Shown here: piece after piece, positions 41,016 through 51,930 of the stretch | Position numbering within the stretch: the first letter of the stretch is position 1 | How the letters are laid out: each line of letters opens with the position of its first letter | Assembly (NCBI GenBank): GCA_949130485.1 | Contig: OX422183.1 | Span: 30,122,316-30,186,315 of the forward strand | DNA: 64,000 bases | Direction of reading: 5' to 3' | From: Agelas oroides | Lineage: Eukaryota; Porifera; Demospongiae; Agelasida; Agelasidae | The notes under the pieces: generated by a model | What the model was told of the DNA's origin: nothing | Database searches by the model: none | What the model saw: the letters and a program-made list of their open reading frames with translations, nothing else | Position numbers and translations under genes: made by a program

Positions 41016-41289
41016 CATCCACAGGGGGTGTATGCTTATTAAATGGAATAGCCCATCTTGGTTTTAAGTCGACACGAGCCCTTCGTCATGGCTCAGACTC
41101 TGCCTTGACTGCAGAGATGTTTCGGGGGTCTTTTGGTGGCCTAAGCGTACTTAAACTCATCCTTTTCCAGTCAAAAAGCAGCAGCAACGCACAACGACAC
41201 TAGCCTCGTCGATTCAAAATTCAAAAATGCAATACAGGAAACGGAACCGCTTACGTATCCGCCCGCGCAGTATAGTATATGGAATCGTC

Positions 41290-42255
41290 TAAGTGCCATG
41301 AGGTTACGTCATAAAACATCACATGGGAGTTCCCCGTGCCCACTGAATAATCGCGATAACCCTCTTTCGACCTAATTTAACTTAACCAAAAATTGTTCTG
41401 AACTAGCATGCATTCAGAGAGTATGCAGCATATCAAGGAAAATATCAGTAAGATAAAGTAGTCAGGATGAAGGTGTATATTCGTGGCAGCTGGGAGGGAG
41501 AAATGGATTGTACAGCTCAGAGCTAGAGGCATGTTGGATCAACTGAGATGACCATTTGATGGTACAGTCTGTTTTTGAGCCCTAAATTTGTGCTCTATTG
41601 GGCAGCAAAGGCTTGTAAAAGGTTTACTATTCCACACAAATTACTTTTTGATCATTTGTGTGCATTGTTCCGTAGCAAGCCCAGGCCAAAGTGAGCAGTG
41701 ACAGTGTGCATTTAATATCGGCATGTACTGCAAGCTAACTAACTCTGCTGCACCCAAACTCTTTGTAGAATGTGTACCTTCTCCTTTGACATAGTCTACC
41801 GCTTACTAGTTGATATGCTGCATTCTCACTCAATGTATTGTCACTAGAGTGAAACCTGTCTATAATGGTCGCTGCATGTTAAAGACAGCCAGCTCTTGTT
41901 TGTCACGGCCACTACTCCTGGCCCCAGTTGTACTAATTGTGCAAAATGACCAGTATAAAGCAACCACCTGCCTGAAACAGAAAAAAAAAATGAATGCTGG
42001 TCCCATGACGACCATTATATCACTGTAGCATACACAACAAGTCTTGATTCACAAATTACATCAACTAAAATGTAAATTAGGAGAAGGAGGGTTGATGTTC
42101 TGAGAGAAATGGTAGGGGATGGTTTGGCATGGTGAAGTCTGAGACTGTTTCAGACATAGCCTTGTGTTGAGAGAGCCTGGGTACAAGGCTAAGGAAAGCC
42201 TATAAATATACAATCCATGCACCGTGAGGGACTGATCACTGAATAAATTTGCACG
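41290..42255 (-). repeat. Dispersed ~1 kb noncoding repeat, copy 2 (inverted)
   Basis: The reverse complement of 22540-23545, including AGAGGGTTATCGCGATTATT-like flank, GCTCTATTGGGCAGCAAAGG and CACCGTGAGGGACTGATCAC. Diverged by scattered substitutions and small indels. Confidence 0.8.
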
Positions 42256-43339
42256 AGGATGCAAGATTCAATGAATAGTTCAGCCAGACTTCTGATTTCT
42301 AATCATGCAATCACTACCACAACTTTTCTCAGCAGACGGAGTTCATAAATACAGACTCAGACAATTTCATCAAGTGAATAAGTGATGGAAGTATCTGTTA
42401 AGCCCCATCCAGAACAGCACAGATAGGCAGCAAATGGGTCATGGGATGCCTGACACTTGAAGTGAGAGTTGGAACATACACCCAGGATGCTTGTCGTCAA
42501 ATATAGGATGTCTCCATTTTCTCCAAGAGGGTTGCTAGAGGAAGGTCTGTTGTGTGCAGTCTGTCCCCTCATGTTTTGAGAGGAGAGGGTTCTTTTGAGT
42601 TTTGGGGGGAAGCTGTTTGAAGCATTGTCTAGGGGCTCTGGGAGCATGCTCCTCAACAAAAATTTGGGTTTTAGGTGCTCTGAGATTGTTTGCGATGCAA
42701 TCTGAGAGGTAAAACCTATAACTGTATTTTTTATTTTTTAGGTGGTCTTTAACAAAAGCCATTTCCTAGTACTCCTCCAGGGCTCAGGGGTGGGGGAGAA
42801 GCTTCCCCTAGTCTATTTCTTGGTGATCTGATAGTGGTATTAGAACTTGTGTGCATTTGTGTAGTCGCTTTGTTGGTGAAGAGAGGGGAGTGCATACACA
42901 AGTTGAGCATAACCTCATTTCCAGGCCTTCTTTACTTAGCTTTCCATCACTTGCAGTGCTGACAGAAAGCTGGGCGGGAACTTGGCAACAAGGCTGATTT
43001 CAAACATACAAGTGTGCTAAAGTAATGATTGGTATACTTGTGTGACACGGTCTTGGGCTTGTAGTATGAGGCTGGGCCTGGCTGGCTGTGTATGCAGTGA
43101 CACAGACAGTATCATTGAGTGAGAATTTAGCATGTCAAGTGTAATAGAATCAAGTAAGCAACATAAGTAGTCAGTGGAGAAGGTAGAAATTTCATGGATA
43201 GTTTGAGTGCAAGCTCACAATGCACACAGCTAAGTGTACACAGCAGGTTTGCCATGGTACTAACAAAATATGCACACAGACACTTGAAATCTTGATCAAC
43301 TTGTGTGTGACAAGAAGTTACCATGTACATGCTTTCACT
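42256..43339. other. No gene seen
   Basis: Only short frames without domains. GTTCCCGCC/CTTCCAG-type worn inverted repeat near 42905-42995 (CATTTCCAGGCC, GGGAACTTGG). Confidence 0.3.
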
Positions 43340-43680
43340 GTCCAAATTTAGGCCTCATGGACTGATATTTGTACTCTCACATGATCATCTTTACCAAATA
43401 TGCTGTACTCAGCCTTATATTTGAGGCTAGCTCTGTCCTGTACAGTCGATTTCCTCCCCAACGAATATATACCTTCATCCTGACTACTTCACCTTACTGA
43501 TATTATGCTTACTTGGTCTCCTTTACCTTGATATGCTGCATACTCTCTGAATGCATGCTAGTTCAGAACAATTTTTAGATTACGTAGAAAGAGGGTTATC
43601 GCGATTATTCGGTGGGCACGGGGAACTCCCATGTGATGTTTTATGACGTAACCTCATGGAGCTATGTGAACTTAGACGAT
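43340..43680 (+). repeat. Dispersed repeat, copy 3 (partial)
   Basis: Matches the right end of copy 1 in direct orientation: GATATGCTGCATACTCTCTG, ATTACGTAGAAAGAGGGTTA and GGGAACTCCCATGTG are shared. Confidence 0.75.
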
Positions 43681-43705
43681 CCCTATATTATATTATATGT
43701 CTGAA

Positions 43706-43882
43706 TGAACCATGGTAAGGAGGTGTATATCGCGAATCATACTACCCTCGACCTCGGTCATCGGTTTGCAGTTAGATATACCCCGAGCCACAGGCGAGGG
43801 GTATATATACTGCAAACTTCCTCTGACCTCGGTCTCGGGTAGTATATTCGCCATATACACCTCCTTACCATGGTTTATATAT
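43706..43882. repeat. Foldback unit, GGTAAGGAGGTGTATAT arms
   Basis: AACCATGGTAAGGAGGTGTA at the left pairs with TACACCTCCTTACCATGGTT at the right. Further pairing around the TACCC-GACCTCGGTC segments. It is followed by four copies of AAATATCATGATAT (43885-43965). Confidence 0.85.
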
Positions 43883-43965
43883 AACATATATTAATATCAT
43901 GATATGTATTAAATATCATGATATATAGTAAATATCATGATATATACCTAAATATCATGATATTA

Positions 43966-44130
43966 GGGGGGGCACACAAAATTTCCCCTCCATAACTAGG
44001 GAGGGGAAATTTTGTGTGAGGGGAGGGAAATTAAATTCCCCCTCCCTAGTTATGGAGGGGAAATTTTGTGTTCCCCACATAAAATTTCCCCCGAGTCCAT
44101 GGGAGGAGTAAAATGTCATTTTGTGTAGTT
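43966..44130. repeat. GGGGAAATTTTGTGT inverted modules, second copy
   Basis: Related to 22060-22260. CACAAAATTTCCCCTCCATA and its inverse alternate four times, ending in ATGTCATTTTGTGTAGTTAT. Confidence 0.75.
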
Positions 44131-44474
44131 ATATCTCAGACCTGGGAGGTGTGGCCGTGGCATGTGACTTGTGCAAACTAGTTATCAGTTTGGATCAGTC
44201 AGGTCAGCCCAAACAAACGACTCAATCGAGTCAATGTAGCCGCCTAACAGACAGAAGGAGTCTCATTCGAACTCTGTAGTCTTGCTAGCATTGTAAGACT
44301 GTTGGCCGCGCCGCAGTTGCAGTTATCACTTACGATAATTACCACTTCAAGGCGACGTGAACTTGTACAATCTCTGGGGGTGGGGTCGGATCAACTTGCG
44401 TAGAATCAACTACTGTACTCCAGTCCGTCCCTGTTTTCAAACGTGGAGTTCACTGTACTGATGAGAATTTGGTC

Positions 44475-45965
44475 ATGAATCAGCGACTCGGGATAATTCT
44501 GCGAGTAATATTAGTTTGTCTCTCTGTTGCTGCCGTACACTGTAAAAACATTTGGGTTACTTCAACCATATTATGGTCATCTCAGTTGCATGCCTGTTGT
44601 GTACGTGACACGCTACAAACTTCAAGGGATGCTTCCAATTTGATTGAAAGCTTAAGTGTAGTTGAGATGCTTCTCCTTTTTGTTAACTTTGGATCGTCTT
44701 GCAGAAAGCCTAGCTATTTGACTACATTCCTGGATAACCATGCAACCAAGGAACTCCTCCAGGGGCGGATGTGTAGGATCTAAGAAGCACCCAACCTTAC
44801 CAGAAATGCTGATTTATAGGCTTTCTGCAAGATGATCCTAATTTAACAAAAGGGAGAAGCTTCTCAACTACCCTTTGATTCAAATTGTAAGCATCCCTTG
44901 ATGAGGTTCATAGCTAATGTTTCACTTACACAACAGGCATGCAACTGAGATGACCAAAATATGGTTGAAGTAACCCAAATGTTTTTACAGTGTAGTATAC
45001 TGCTACTGTATGAACACAGATGGAGCCAGTCTGAAGTTACCGATAGTAAGTGTCAAGAATGCTGCATGGTCTGGAGACAAAAAGATACTATATTTACTAC
45101 AAACAGAGAGCTGCCTCCCCCTGCATTTGAGGCTAGTTGATGTAATGGGAAACACATCTATTTTGCATGTGTGATGTGTTGGTTGTGAGCTACAAACAAC
45201 CTTGCAATGATACCTTATCACTACCTCATGTGGATTATATCTTCAATTCATCTACCGCTTGGACAACAGGAAGGAATCTGCTTCTTGAGGTTGCCATGTT
45301 GAGAAGAGAAACATACCTATATTATATTTTCTTGGACGATGACATTGTGCTCTTTGGAATACAAGAGACAAACCCTTAACCCTTGGAGGAAGCTTGAAGA
45401 TTCGCTTAGAAAAATGGAGCCAGCAGTGGCAGCAATATTAGTTGTTGTGGATGGCAAACAAAAGTGTATTAATCAACTCAACTGGTTTTATCGAGCAAGA
45501 CAAAAGCAAGAGTGCAGTTTCAGTAGAACAACGGACTTTCTTCAAATAGTAAATTGGGATGCAGCTTTCAGTGCATTTCACTATCAGTCAGTGAAGCATA
45601 TTCTACCATACTCAAGCAGGTATGATGAACTCAGCTGGCACTACAGTCAAGTATATGTTAACATCAAATGTGAAAACATGTTTCGAGGTCAAATGTTACT
45701 GCATACTCGTATATGTGCAGTGAATCCAAGTCATCGTTCATACCCACGAGAACAAGGACGTCTGAATAGATCTATCATAAATGCTATTGTGAATGAGATT
45801 GAAGAAGAAATTCCCAAAGAATATCGCACTAAACTGTCAAGTTTGATGCTGGGGTGGAAGACAAATGGATACCGTGGCCATGCATTAACATCGTCAACTT
45901 TGTGCCTACCACCTCCAACACCACACAAACCCATAAAGCCATATGCACATCTGTCAAGTCCATAA
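44475..45965 (+). pseudogene. Broken second copy of the glycosyltransferase-like gene
   Basis: High similarity to 31261-32286, from the start (MNQRLGIILRVILVCLSV) to the C-terminus (HKPIKPYAHL). The copy is interrupted after about 20 codons by a 455-bp MITE (44538-44992). It also carries an extra T near 45160-45164 and an extra base near 45370-45376, each shifting the frame, plus a codon-sized insertion near 45529. The DDDIVLF motif is still encoded but not in one frame with both ends. Upstream sequence back to about 44180 also matches the intact locus. Confidence 0.9.
44538..44992. mobile_element. 455-bp Tc1/mariner-type MITE inside the pseudogene, TA target
   Basis: It begins CACTGTAAAAACATTTGGG and ends CCCAAATGTTTTTACAGTG. 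The arms are some 170-200 bases long and complementary, including TTCAACCATATT, GGTCATCTCAGTTGCATGCC, AGCTTAAGTGTAGTTGAGA-like and TTGCAGAAAGCCTA segments. TA lies on both sides (44536-44537, 44993-44994), and the intact gene has a single TA at that place (GCCG-TA-GTG near 31320). Arms this complete suggest a foldback MITE with no coding capacity. Confidence 0.92.
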
Positions 45966-46151
45966 GTGCATATTAATGCAACAGAGACAGATTGTAAATC
46001 ATATCTTGTATGTATTAGGTTGCAATGTAAATTAACCTACTTCCACTTTTGTGTTCCAAGTTAAGTGACATGCAAGCTAGTCTCATATTTATCTTACTTT
46101 GTATTTGTTAGAGAATAATTCTGACAGGTAAACTGGTGGTAAAAGTTGGAC
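45905..46151. repeat. 247-bp direct repeat, left copy
   Basis: Starts CCTACCACCTCCAACACC in the pseudogene's last codons and runs through its 3' flank to AAAAGTTGGAC. The same 247 bases recur at 48642-48888, apparently without change. The two copies bracket the Ty3/gypsy fragment. Confidence 0.93.
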
Positions 46152-47460
46152 CTTCTCTGTGAGCCGGTATAGTGGCCTGGCCTTGTGAGCAAAATTCTTG
46201 ACAAACCGCCTATAGTAGGAGGCTAATCCTAGAAATTGCTGGAGCTCCTTGACATCTGTAGGAATTGGCCATTCCTAGGGGCTGGGCATCTTTCTTTGTC
46301 ACCAGGTTCACCTTACGGAAATCAACACAGAATCGAGTTGATCCATCCTTCTTCTTTACCAATACGACGGGTGACGACCAGGGGCCTTGAGCTGGTTCAA
46401 TGATGTTCCTGGACAGCATTTGTCCAACAAGGTGTTGCATTTCGCCTCTTTGGTTGAAAGGAAGTTTCCTGGCTCGTTGTCAGATTGGAGCAGCATCTCC
46501 AGTGTCAATCCGATGTTTTACAACATCTGTACACCCAAGGTCGTCATCTCCTAAAGATATCACTCCTCCAAATTCAAACAGGAGGGACTGGAGGTGCTCT
46601 ATGTCCACACTAGACAGGTCCTTGGCCCGGGATGTCATCAGCTTTACTGCTTTCTCCAAGGTGCCTGGGTCTTTTCTGTTTTCCATGCTGCCTCGAGCTC
46701 TGTCCAACTCTTTGAGGGCACAGACTCCCTCAGCTTCCGACAAGGGATGGAGGATTCCAACCTTTTGATTGGAGTAGACTGCCACTGGAGCTGAGGATGG
46801 ATTGAGTACCCGGATGATACTGCTTCCCTTTTCCATGGAGCAGACAGAGCGGGCAATGATGAGACCTTGCTGTTCCATGAAGCTGACAGCAGGTTCCAGA
46901 ACACCTGAACCCTTCTCCTGCTGAGAGTGAGAAACTGGAACATGCATCTGGCAGTGCCCTGGGATTACAGCATCTGCAGAAAAAGAAACATGGCACACGG
47001 ACATAAGTTCAGGAAATTGGTTGGGTTGGCACACAACCTGTTTTCCTCCAGCCACCAAAGTCCGTTCTCTCATATTGATTACACAGTCGTGTTGTTTCAG
47101 AAAATCTGCCCCCAGGAGGCATTCTTGAGTTAATTCCCTGGCAATGAAGACTGGGAACTGGACCTGTAAATCTCCCACTTGTAGCTGGAGCTCGTCCTGT
47201 CCTAGGAGGTCCAACTCTCCACCATTAGCAGCTACGATTGGTCGGACTGGAGGAGTCAGTAGATCCACAGGAAGCTCTGTAGCTTCCCTCCAGACATCTT
47301 CACGAACCAAGGAGACAGCTGAGCCAGTGTCAATGAGCATTCTTGTGCAGCGGTCTCCCAATTTCCCTACCACCACCAGAGCTGAATTTGGAGCATTGTT
47401 AGACAGAGAGGTTTGGGTCTTAAAAATTGCAGCCGACGGTCGACCCGCGCCGCCGGCTGA
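46152..47460 (-). pseudogene. Ty3/gypsy pol remnant: protease and deleted reverse transcriptase
   Basis: The protease shows LIDTGSAVSLV (active-site D-T-G) and later CLLGADFLKQHDCVIN, typical of gypsy retropepsins. A TGA at 46480-46482 replaces an expected Arg codon, consistent with CGA to TGA decay. After it the same frame continues MLSRNIIEPAQGPWSSPVVL and CVDFRKVNLVTKKDAQPL (RT fingers). Directly after this, near 46269, the sequence jumps out of frame to [18 protein letters not shown] and RPLYRLTEK (RT thumb/connection). The palm with the YxDD motif has been deleted. The element is inactive. Confidence 0.85.
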
Positions 47461-47462
47461 GC

Positions 47463-48360
47463 CTAGTTTAAAGGCTGCTTACGATCTTGTTGCTTTCCCT
47501 GCTTTGGGCAATTCCGTCTGAGATGGCCTCGTTCCCTGCACCCCCAACAGACTGGTCCACGTTGTCTCCGGTCAGCTCTCTCTCCACGTAGTTGTGCTAC
47601 CTCTTTAGTGAGGTACCTCACTTGAGTGGTTAGTTCCTCGATCTCAGAGTTTCTGCCATGCCGGGTTGTGTTCGTTGACGGTTGAGTGGCGACACCCATT
47701 TGAAGCCTTTCCACGTCAGTCTCCAGGGCTAAGGCCTCTGAGGTAAGGTGCTTTTCTTTGTGGAGCCGCTTCTGAGCTATCTCTACTGTCTCCTGTTGAT
47801 TTGCAATGCGCAGGGCTTCGTCGATGGTTCTAGGCATCTCTCGCATCAACCAAAGCTGCACTAGCTGATGAGGAACGAATTCCTTGGATAAATTGCCCTC
47901 GTAGAATTTCCTGCCGCTGTTCAACGGACCAAGTAGGATAGGCCTTGTCAGCGAGCACGCGCAGAGCTCCTGCAAAGTCGGCCAGCTGTTCTCCCGGCCT
48001 CTGAGTTCTGGTCTGTAGCTTGTACTGCCACTCCAATTCGTTTCCGTCTGGCGCATAGTGCTGTCGCAAGCACCCGGTCACTGCACGATAGTCACCCGTC
48101 TCCAGTAGCCCGTGTTGGGAGACGACACGAAAAGGCTCGTCCTCAAGGAGGGAAAGGAGCTCTTTCACCCGCTGGGGTTCGGCAATGTCTGCCTGCTGTG
48201 TGTACATTTCAAATCTGGTGAGCCACAACGTAAAATCAGCGCCAGTAGCAAATCTTGTCGGTGGACGCAAACTCATCCTGACCAACCGCGTAACGTCTGA
48301 GCCACGAACTGGAGTAGCTCCTTCATGCGGAGTAGGCGGAGTAGTATCTTCTTCAGCCAT
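47463..48360 (-). pseudogene. Ty3/gypsy gag, frameshifted
   Basis: The ATG at 48360 lies next to the primer binding site. The N-terminal part (to about 47830) contains FTLWLTRFEMYTQQ, ELLSLLEDEPFRVV and QRPGEQLADFAGALRVLADK, as in gypsy capsids. The C-terminal part is in another frame (LMREMPRTIDEALRIANQQE onward) and ends with the zinc knuckle CWGCRERGHLRRNC (CX2CX4HX4C). The switch lies about 47840-47900, so an indel has broken gag. Confidence 0.85.
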
Positions 48361-48378
48361 ATCCCACTTCTGACACCA
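48361..48378 (-). promoter_or_regulatory. Primer binding site of the LTR element
   Basis: TGGTGTCAGAAGTGGGAT follows the LTR end after one base. It looks complementary to the 3' end of a tRNA-Leu (CCCACTTCTGACACCA); the tRNA identity is from memory and only probable. Confidence 0.75.
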
Positions 48379-48379
48379 A

Positions 48380-48641
48380 TGTAATGTTCGGCGCGGCTGC
48401 GGGGCGAGTCAGCGGCTTCAACCAGAAGAATGGCAAAAATGATAGTATTTGCATGTGCCAGGACAACTTGTGCATACAGACTCACTCTTTTTATAGCCAG
48501 GTACAAAATCAGGGCCGATATAAAATCAGGGCTAGACCATAAAATCAGGTGTGACTAACCATGTACAGATATTACAAGACAGATAATACAAGACAGATAT
48601 TTCAAGACAATACATCATGTTTCATTGTCCAGTTCGTTACA
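48380..48641 (-). mobile_element. 5' LTR of the Ty3/gypsy element
   Basis: A 262-bp region that on the minus strand begins TGTAACGAACTGGACAATG and ends GCCGAACATTACA. A TATAAA-like TTTTATATCGG lies in the middle, near 48515. The outer end abuts the 247-bp direct repeat. Confidence 0.8.
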
Positions 48642-48888
48642 CCTACCACCTCCAACACCACACAAACCCATAAAGCCATATGCACATCTGTCAAGTCCAT
48701 AAGTGCATATTAATGCAACAGAGACAGATTGTAAATCATATCTTGTATGTATTAGGTTGCAATGTAAATTAACCTACTTCCACTTTTGTGTTCCAAGTTA
48801 AGTGACATGCAAGCTAGTCTCATATTTATCTTACTTTGTATTTGTTAGAGAATAATTCTGACAGGTAAACTGGTGGTAAAAGTTGGAC
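48642..48888. repeat. 247-bp direct repeat, right copy
   Basis: Same 247 bases as 45905-46151. After it the pseudogene's 3' flank continues as in the intact locus (TTGCACACTCTTGGTGGGCA, near 32488-32510). Confidence 0.93.
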
Positions 48889-49233
48889 TTGCACACTCTT
48901 GGTGGGCACATAACAATGAAAACTACTGTACAGGTGGGTGGATGTAATATTGACTAGACTTGTTGACTAGTGAGATTGGGACTGAGATTTGGATGTGGAA
49001 CTAGGGGGAAGGCATCATTTCAATGCAAGAAATCAACACAAAAGTTGATGCTATTACATGTATTACATATAGCTTAGTCTTGCTGTGGCCAGCAAGACTA
49101 AGCTATAGGTTCTATGTCTTCAAAGATATAATATGTATGTCATATATACATAATTAGAGATTTCTGCGACTCTAATCCATATTAATTTTATGCAGTTTAC
49201 TGAAACAGTGCAATTTTTAGTATGGTAAACAGC

Positions 49234-49355
49234 AAGAAATACTCTTCAAACACTCATTGAATCAAAGTCTCAAGGTGAACTAACAACTCACATCTTTATT
49301 TTGTCCAAATGTACAGAGAAACACAACCTCACATGGTGTACTGCCACTCTAGGTG
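49234..49355 (-). repeat. Inverted copy of the 3' end of the duplicated locus
   Basis: Reverse complement of about 32630-32752, the end of the 3' flank of the intact gene, including the AATAAA context. In front of it (49067-49106) is a hairpin with TATAGCTTAGTCTTGCTG arms. This is a local inversion in the 44-49 kb copy. Confidence 0.85.
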
Positions 49356-49419
49356 CACACCTTGGAATATGGAATATATGATGAGATTGTGCATTGGAAA
49401 AGAAACCTATTCAAAGTCC

Positions 49420-51600
49420 CCTCAGGCAAGGCCGGAATGGCTTTGTGCGAGTGCTCTCCCTAAAGTTTAGAGCATACGCTAATTGTTTAGCCCTTGAAGG
49501 CATAGCAATGAAAGCGGCAATGGTCATGCATGCCTGCTCCGCTTCTTCAAAAGCCCCACCCTAGGTCCAAAGCTAAAGATCATGTCCTCAATCTGGAGCA
49601 CCGCCTAAACCTATGGACGAATGGAAATGTGAAGGAACTTCTCGATGAAAGCCCCACAATTCAATGCCAGTTAACTCAAACTTAGCCAAAGAAGCAGGAA
49701 GATTCAGCACGAACCTTTGCTAAACTGATGAAGGAAGGGAAAGTATGCGCAGCCCTTTGAATTGTAACAGAGGCCAACAGTAGAGGCACACTTCAGTTGG
49801 ACAGGGAGGCAGACCCTGAAAGCAGCAGCCCAGAAACAGTTCGTGACGTTTTGTTGAAAAGCACCGACCTAAACAATCACCAAAACCATCATTCCTGATC
49901 AATCCGAATAAACCATCTACAGAGCTACATGCAGTCATTTTGAGGCGATAGATGGGCAATTAATCCACAACACTGTGCTGAAGATGGATGGTGCGGCCAG
50001 ACCCTGCCTGGAAACGAATGTGCACATCCTTCAAGTCAGCATCAGCAGACCTTTGTGATTCTGTTGCAAGTACAACTAGTACATTGTGCTCTGAATATGT
50101 GGACCCTGTAGCTAGTAGCTAACATATCTTCCCTTGTTGCCTGTCGACTGATAGCCCTTGATAAGTGCCCAGAGTTTGACCAATTGGCGTTGGAGAGACA
50201 GTATGACGGATTATTGGAAAGGCAATTGCAACCGCCATTAGCAATGACATTCAAGAAGCTGCTCTCCAAGTTTATGCAGGGTACTTATTGGGTTGCGAAG
50301 CTGCAGTGTTTCAGTCCTCAAGCACGGAGGCTGTGATGTTAGTGGATGTTTGCAATGCATTTAATTCACCAAACCGAGAGACCACGTTGTGGAACATCCT
50401 ACATCTCTGCCATCCAACGATCATTATCGAGAATATGTCTATCTATAGCTATTCATACATGGAGACACCATACTCTCCCAAGAAGGAACCACTGATCAAG
50501 AGCCTTGAGAATGATGAAACAAAAGTTTGGTTTGCAGATGATACCACTGCTGGTGGAAGCCTCACTGGACTCAGAAAATGGTCGGATCTCTTGGTGGAGA
50601 GAGGACCGGGCTTTGGCTACTATCCAAACCCAACCTGCTAGTTACAGAAGAAAGTGCTAGCTACAAATGCCAAAGAAGTTTTTAAAGGAACTGGCATTTC
50701 GATCACCGAAGAAAGCAAGAGACATCTTGGAGCCACTGTCAGCACACAAACATTTGTCGAAGCTACGAAAGTATCCGAATGTAAAGGGAAAGTATCTGAA
50801 CGGGTTAACGCAGTTGAGCATCTGTCTTCCATTGCACATACCCAACCCCATAAAATGCAGCATATGCTGCTCTTACACATGGTCTTATGAGCAAGTGTAC
50901 CTACCTCACCAGAACCATCACCAACATTGGTGAATTGCTACAACCATGCGCTTTGAGGATGCAATTAGGCAGAAATTCCTCACATCTCTAACAGGCCAGA
51001 ACTCCTTCAATGATGTCACCCCAGAGCTGGTGGCTCTGCCAGTGCAACTAGGTGGCCTTGGAATTGCCACCCATCGACTGATGAATCCTCACAGTATGAG
51101 TCAGCTCTTTGATGATGATGGCCCCACTCACAGCTTTCATTATGGAACAATCTCGAGAGTATTCCACTACTGCCAAGGCCGAACAAATTCACATCAAAAA
51201 GGAATCAGCAAAGACGAGGAGACGCCTTCAGTCAGAAGCAGCCGCTGAATTAAAGGACAAACTTCCCAATGACAATGACATGCAAAGGACAATGAGCCTT
51301 CAGCAGAGAAGGGGGGCTGAAGGCTGGTTATCCACTTCCAATAGCAGAACATGGCTTCATACTCCATAAGAGCGCTTTTCGTGATATGCTCTCTGTCTCA
51401 GATATGGCTGGCACCCATCAAATTTGCTCCCTCAATGCTCCTGTGGGAAGCAGTTTACAGTTCAACATGCTTTAAGTTGTTCTCAGGGTGGCTACCCTGT
51501 ATATTACATGAGTGCTCCTTATACCAGGAAAAAAAGAACATGTCACTGGACTTTCATAATGTTGTTTGTGACTGCTAGCGTTTGCACAGTAATGTGTTTC
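49420..51600 (+). pseudogene. Decayed reverse transcriptase of a LINE-like retroelement
   Basis: No full frame remains, but pieces in changing frames line up in order: KAKDHVLNLEHRLNLW (about 49570), LVDVCNAFNSPNRETTLWN (50340, motif A region), KVWFADDTTAGGSLTGLRKW (50525, motif C with the ADD aspartates), a GPGFGYYPNPT segment (50610), TGISITEESKRHLGA (50690), ELVALPVQLGGLGIATHRL (51030), and Cys-containing residues near 51450. This order matches an RT family common in marine-invertebrate genomes that I place loosely with non-LTR elements. The frame switches and missing palm residues between motifs A and C show it is dead. Confidence 0.7.
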
Positions 51601-51930
51601 TGAGAAGAGTGAAGCAATTAAGACTACAGTACAATCGTCATGCAGTTGCATTTGGAAGTCACTTATCGAACCCTCCCAAAAAGAACAATCCTAGATTTGT
51701 GCCGCTCCGAAAGCTTTGCATTCCAAATAGTATGGTTTCATTTATTCAACACTCTCTGAACACTGACTTTTTACTGCACATAAACTCAACATGACAGGTG
51801 TGCTATGGCACAAGAGAAATACTTGATTGTTGGGTATGAATATCATCACAGTTTTAAATAATTCAAAACTCAACTTTGAAAAGTGAAAACACATAAAAAT
51901 TGAAACTTGAATTTTAGGAAGATATACTGA

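Larger units (their letters stand above)
34454..41054. mobile_element. 6.6 kb segment bounded by 39-bp terminal inverted repeats
   Basis: GGGCTATTCCATTTAATAAG followed by CATACACCCCCTGTGGATG runs inward from 34454, and the exact reverse complement occupies 41016-41054. Both inner flanks carry C-rich tandem arrays (34500-35310; 38735-38910; 40605-41015) that resemble iterated subterminal repeats of a DNA transposon. ATC borders both ends, so a 3-bp target duplication is possible but weak. No transposase is visible inside. The superfamily is not assigned. Confidence 0.65.
46152..48641 (-). mobile_element. Ty3/gypsy LTR retrotransposon fragment (LTR-PBS-gag-PR-partial RT)
   Basis: Read on the minus strand: a TG...CA LTR, a primer binding site, gag with a CCHC zinc knuckle, an aspartic protease, and an RT that has its finger region and the connection/thumb part but not the catalytic palm. 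The element stops at 46152 and has no 3' LTR. It lies exactly between two 247-bp direct repeats rather than a 4-6 bp target duplication, so this is not a simple integration. Confidence 0.9.

Noticed and set aside
47144-47521. 125-codon plus-strand frame
   Set aside because: Antisense shadow of the gypsy protease region.
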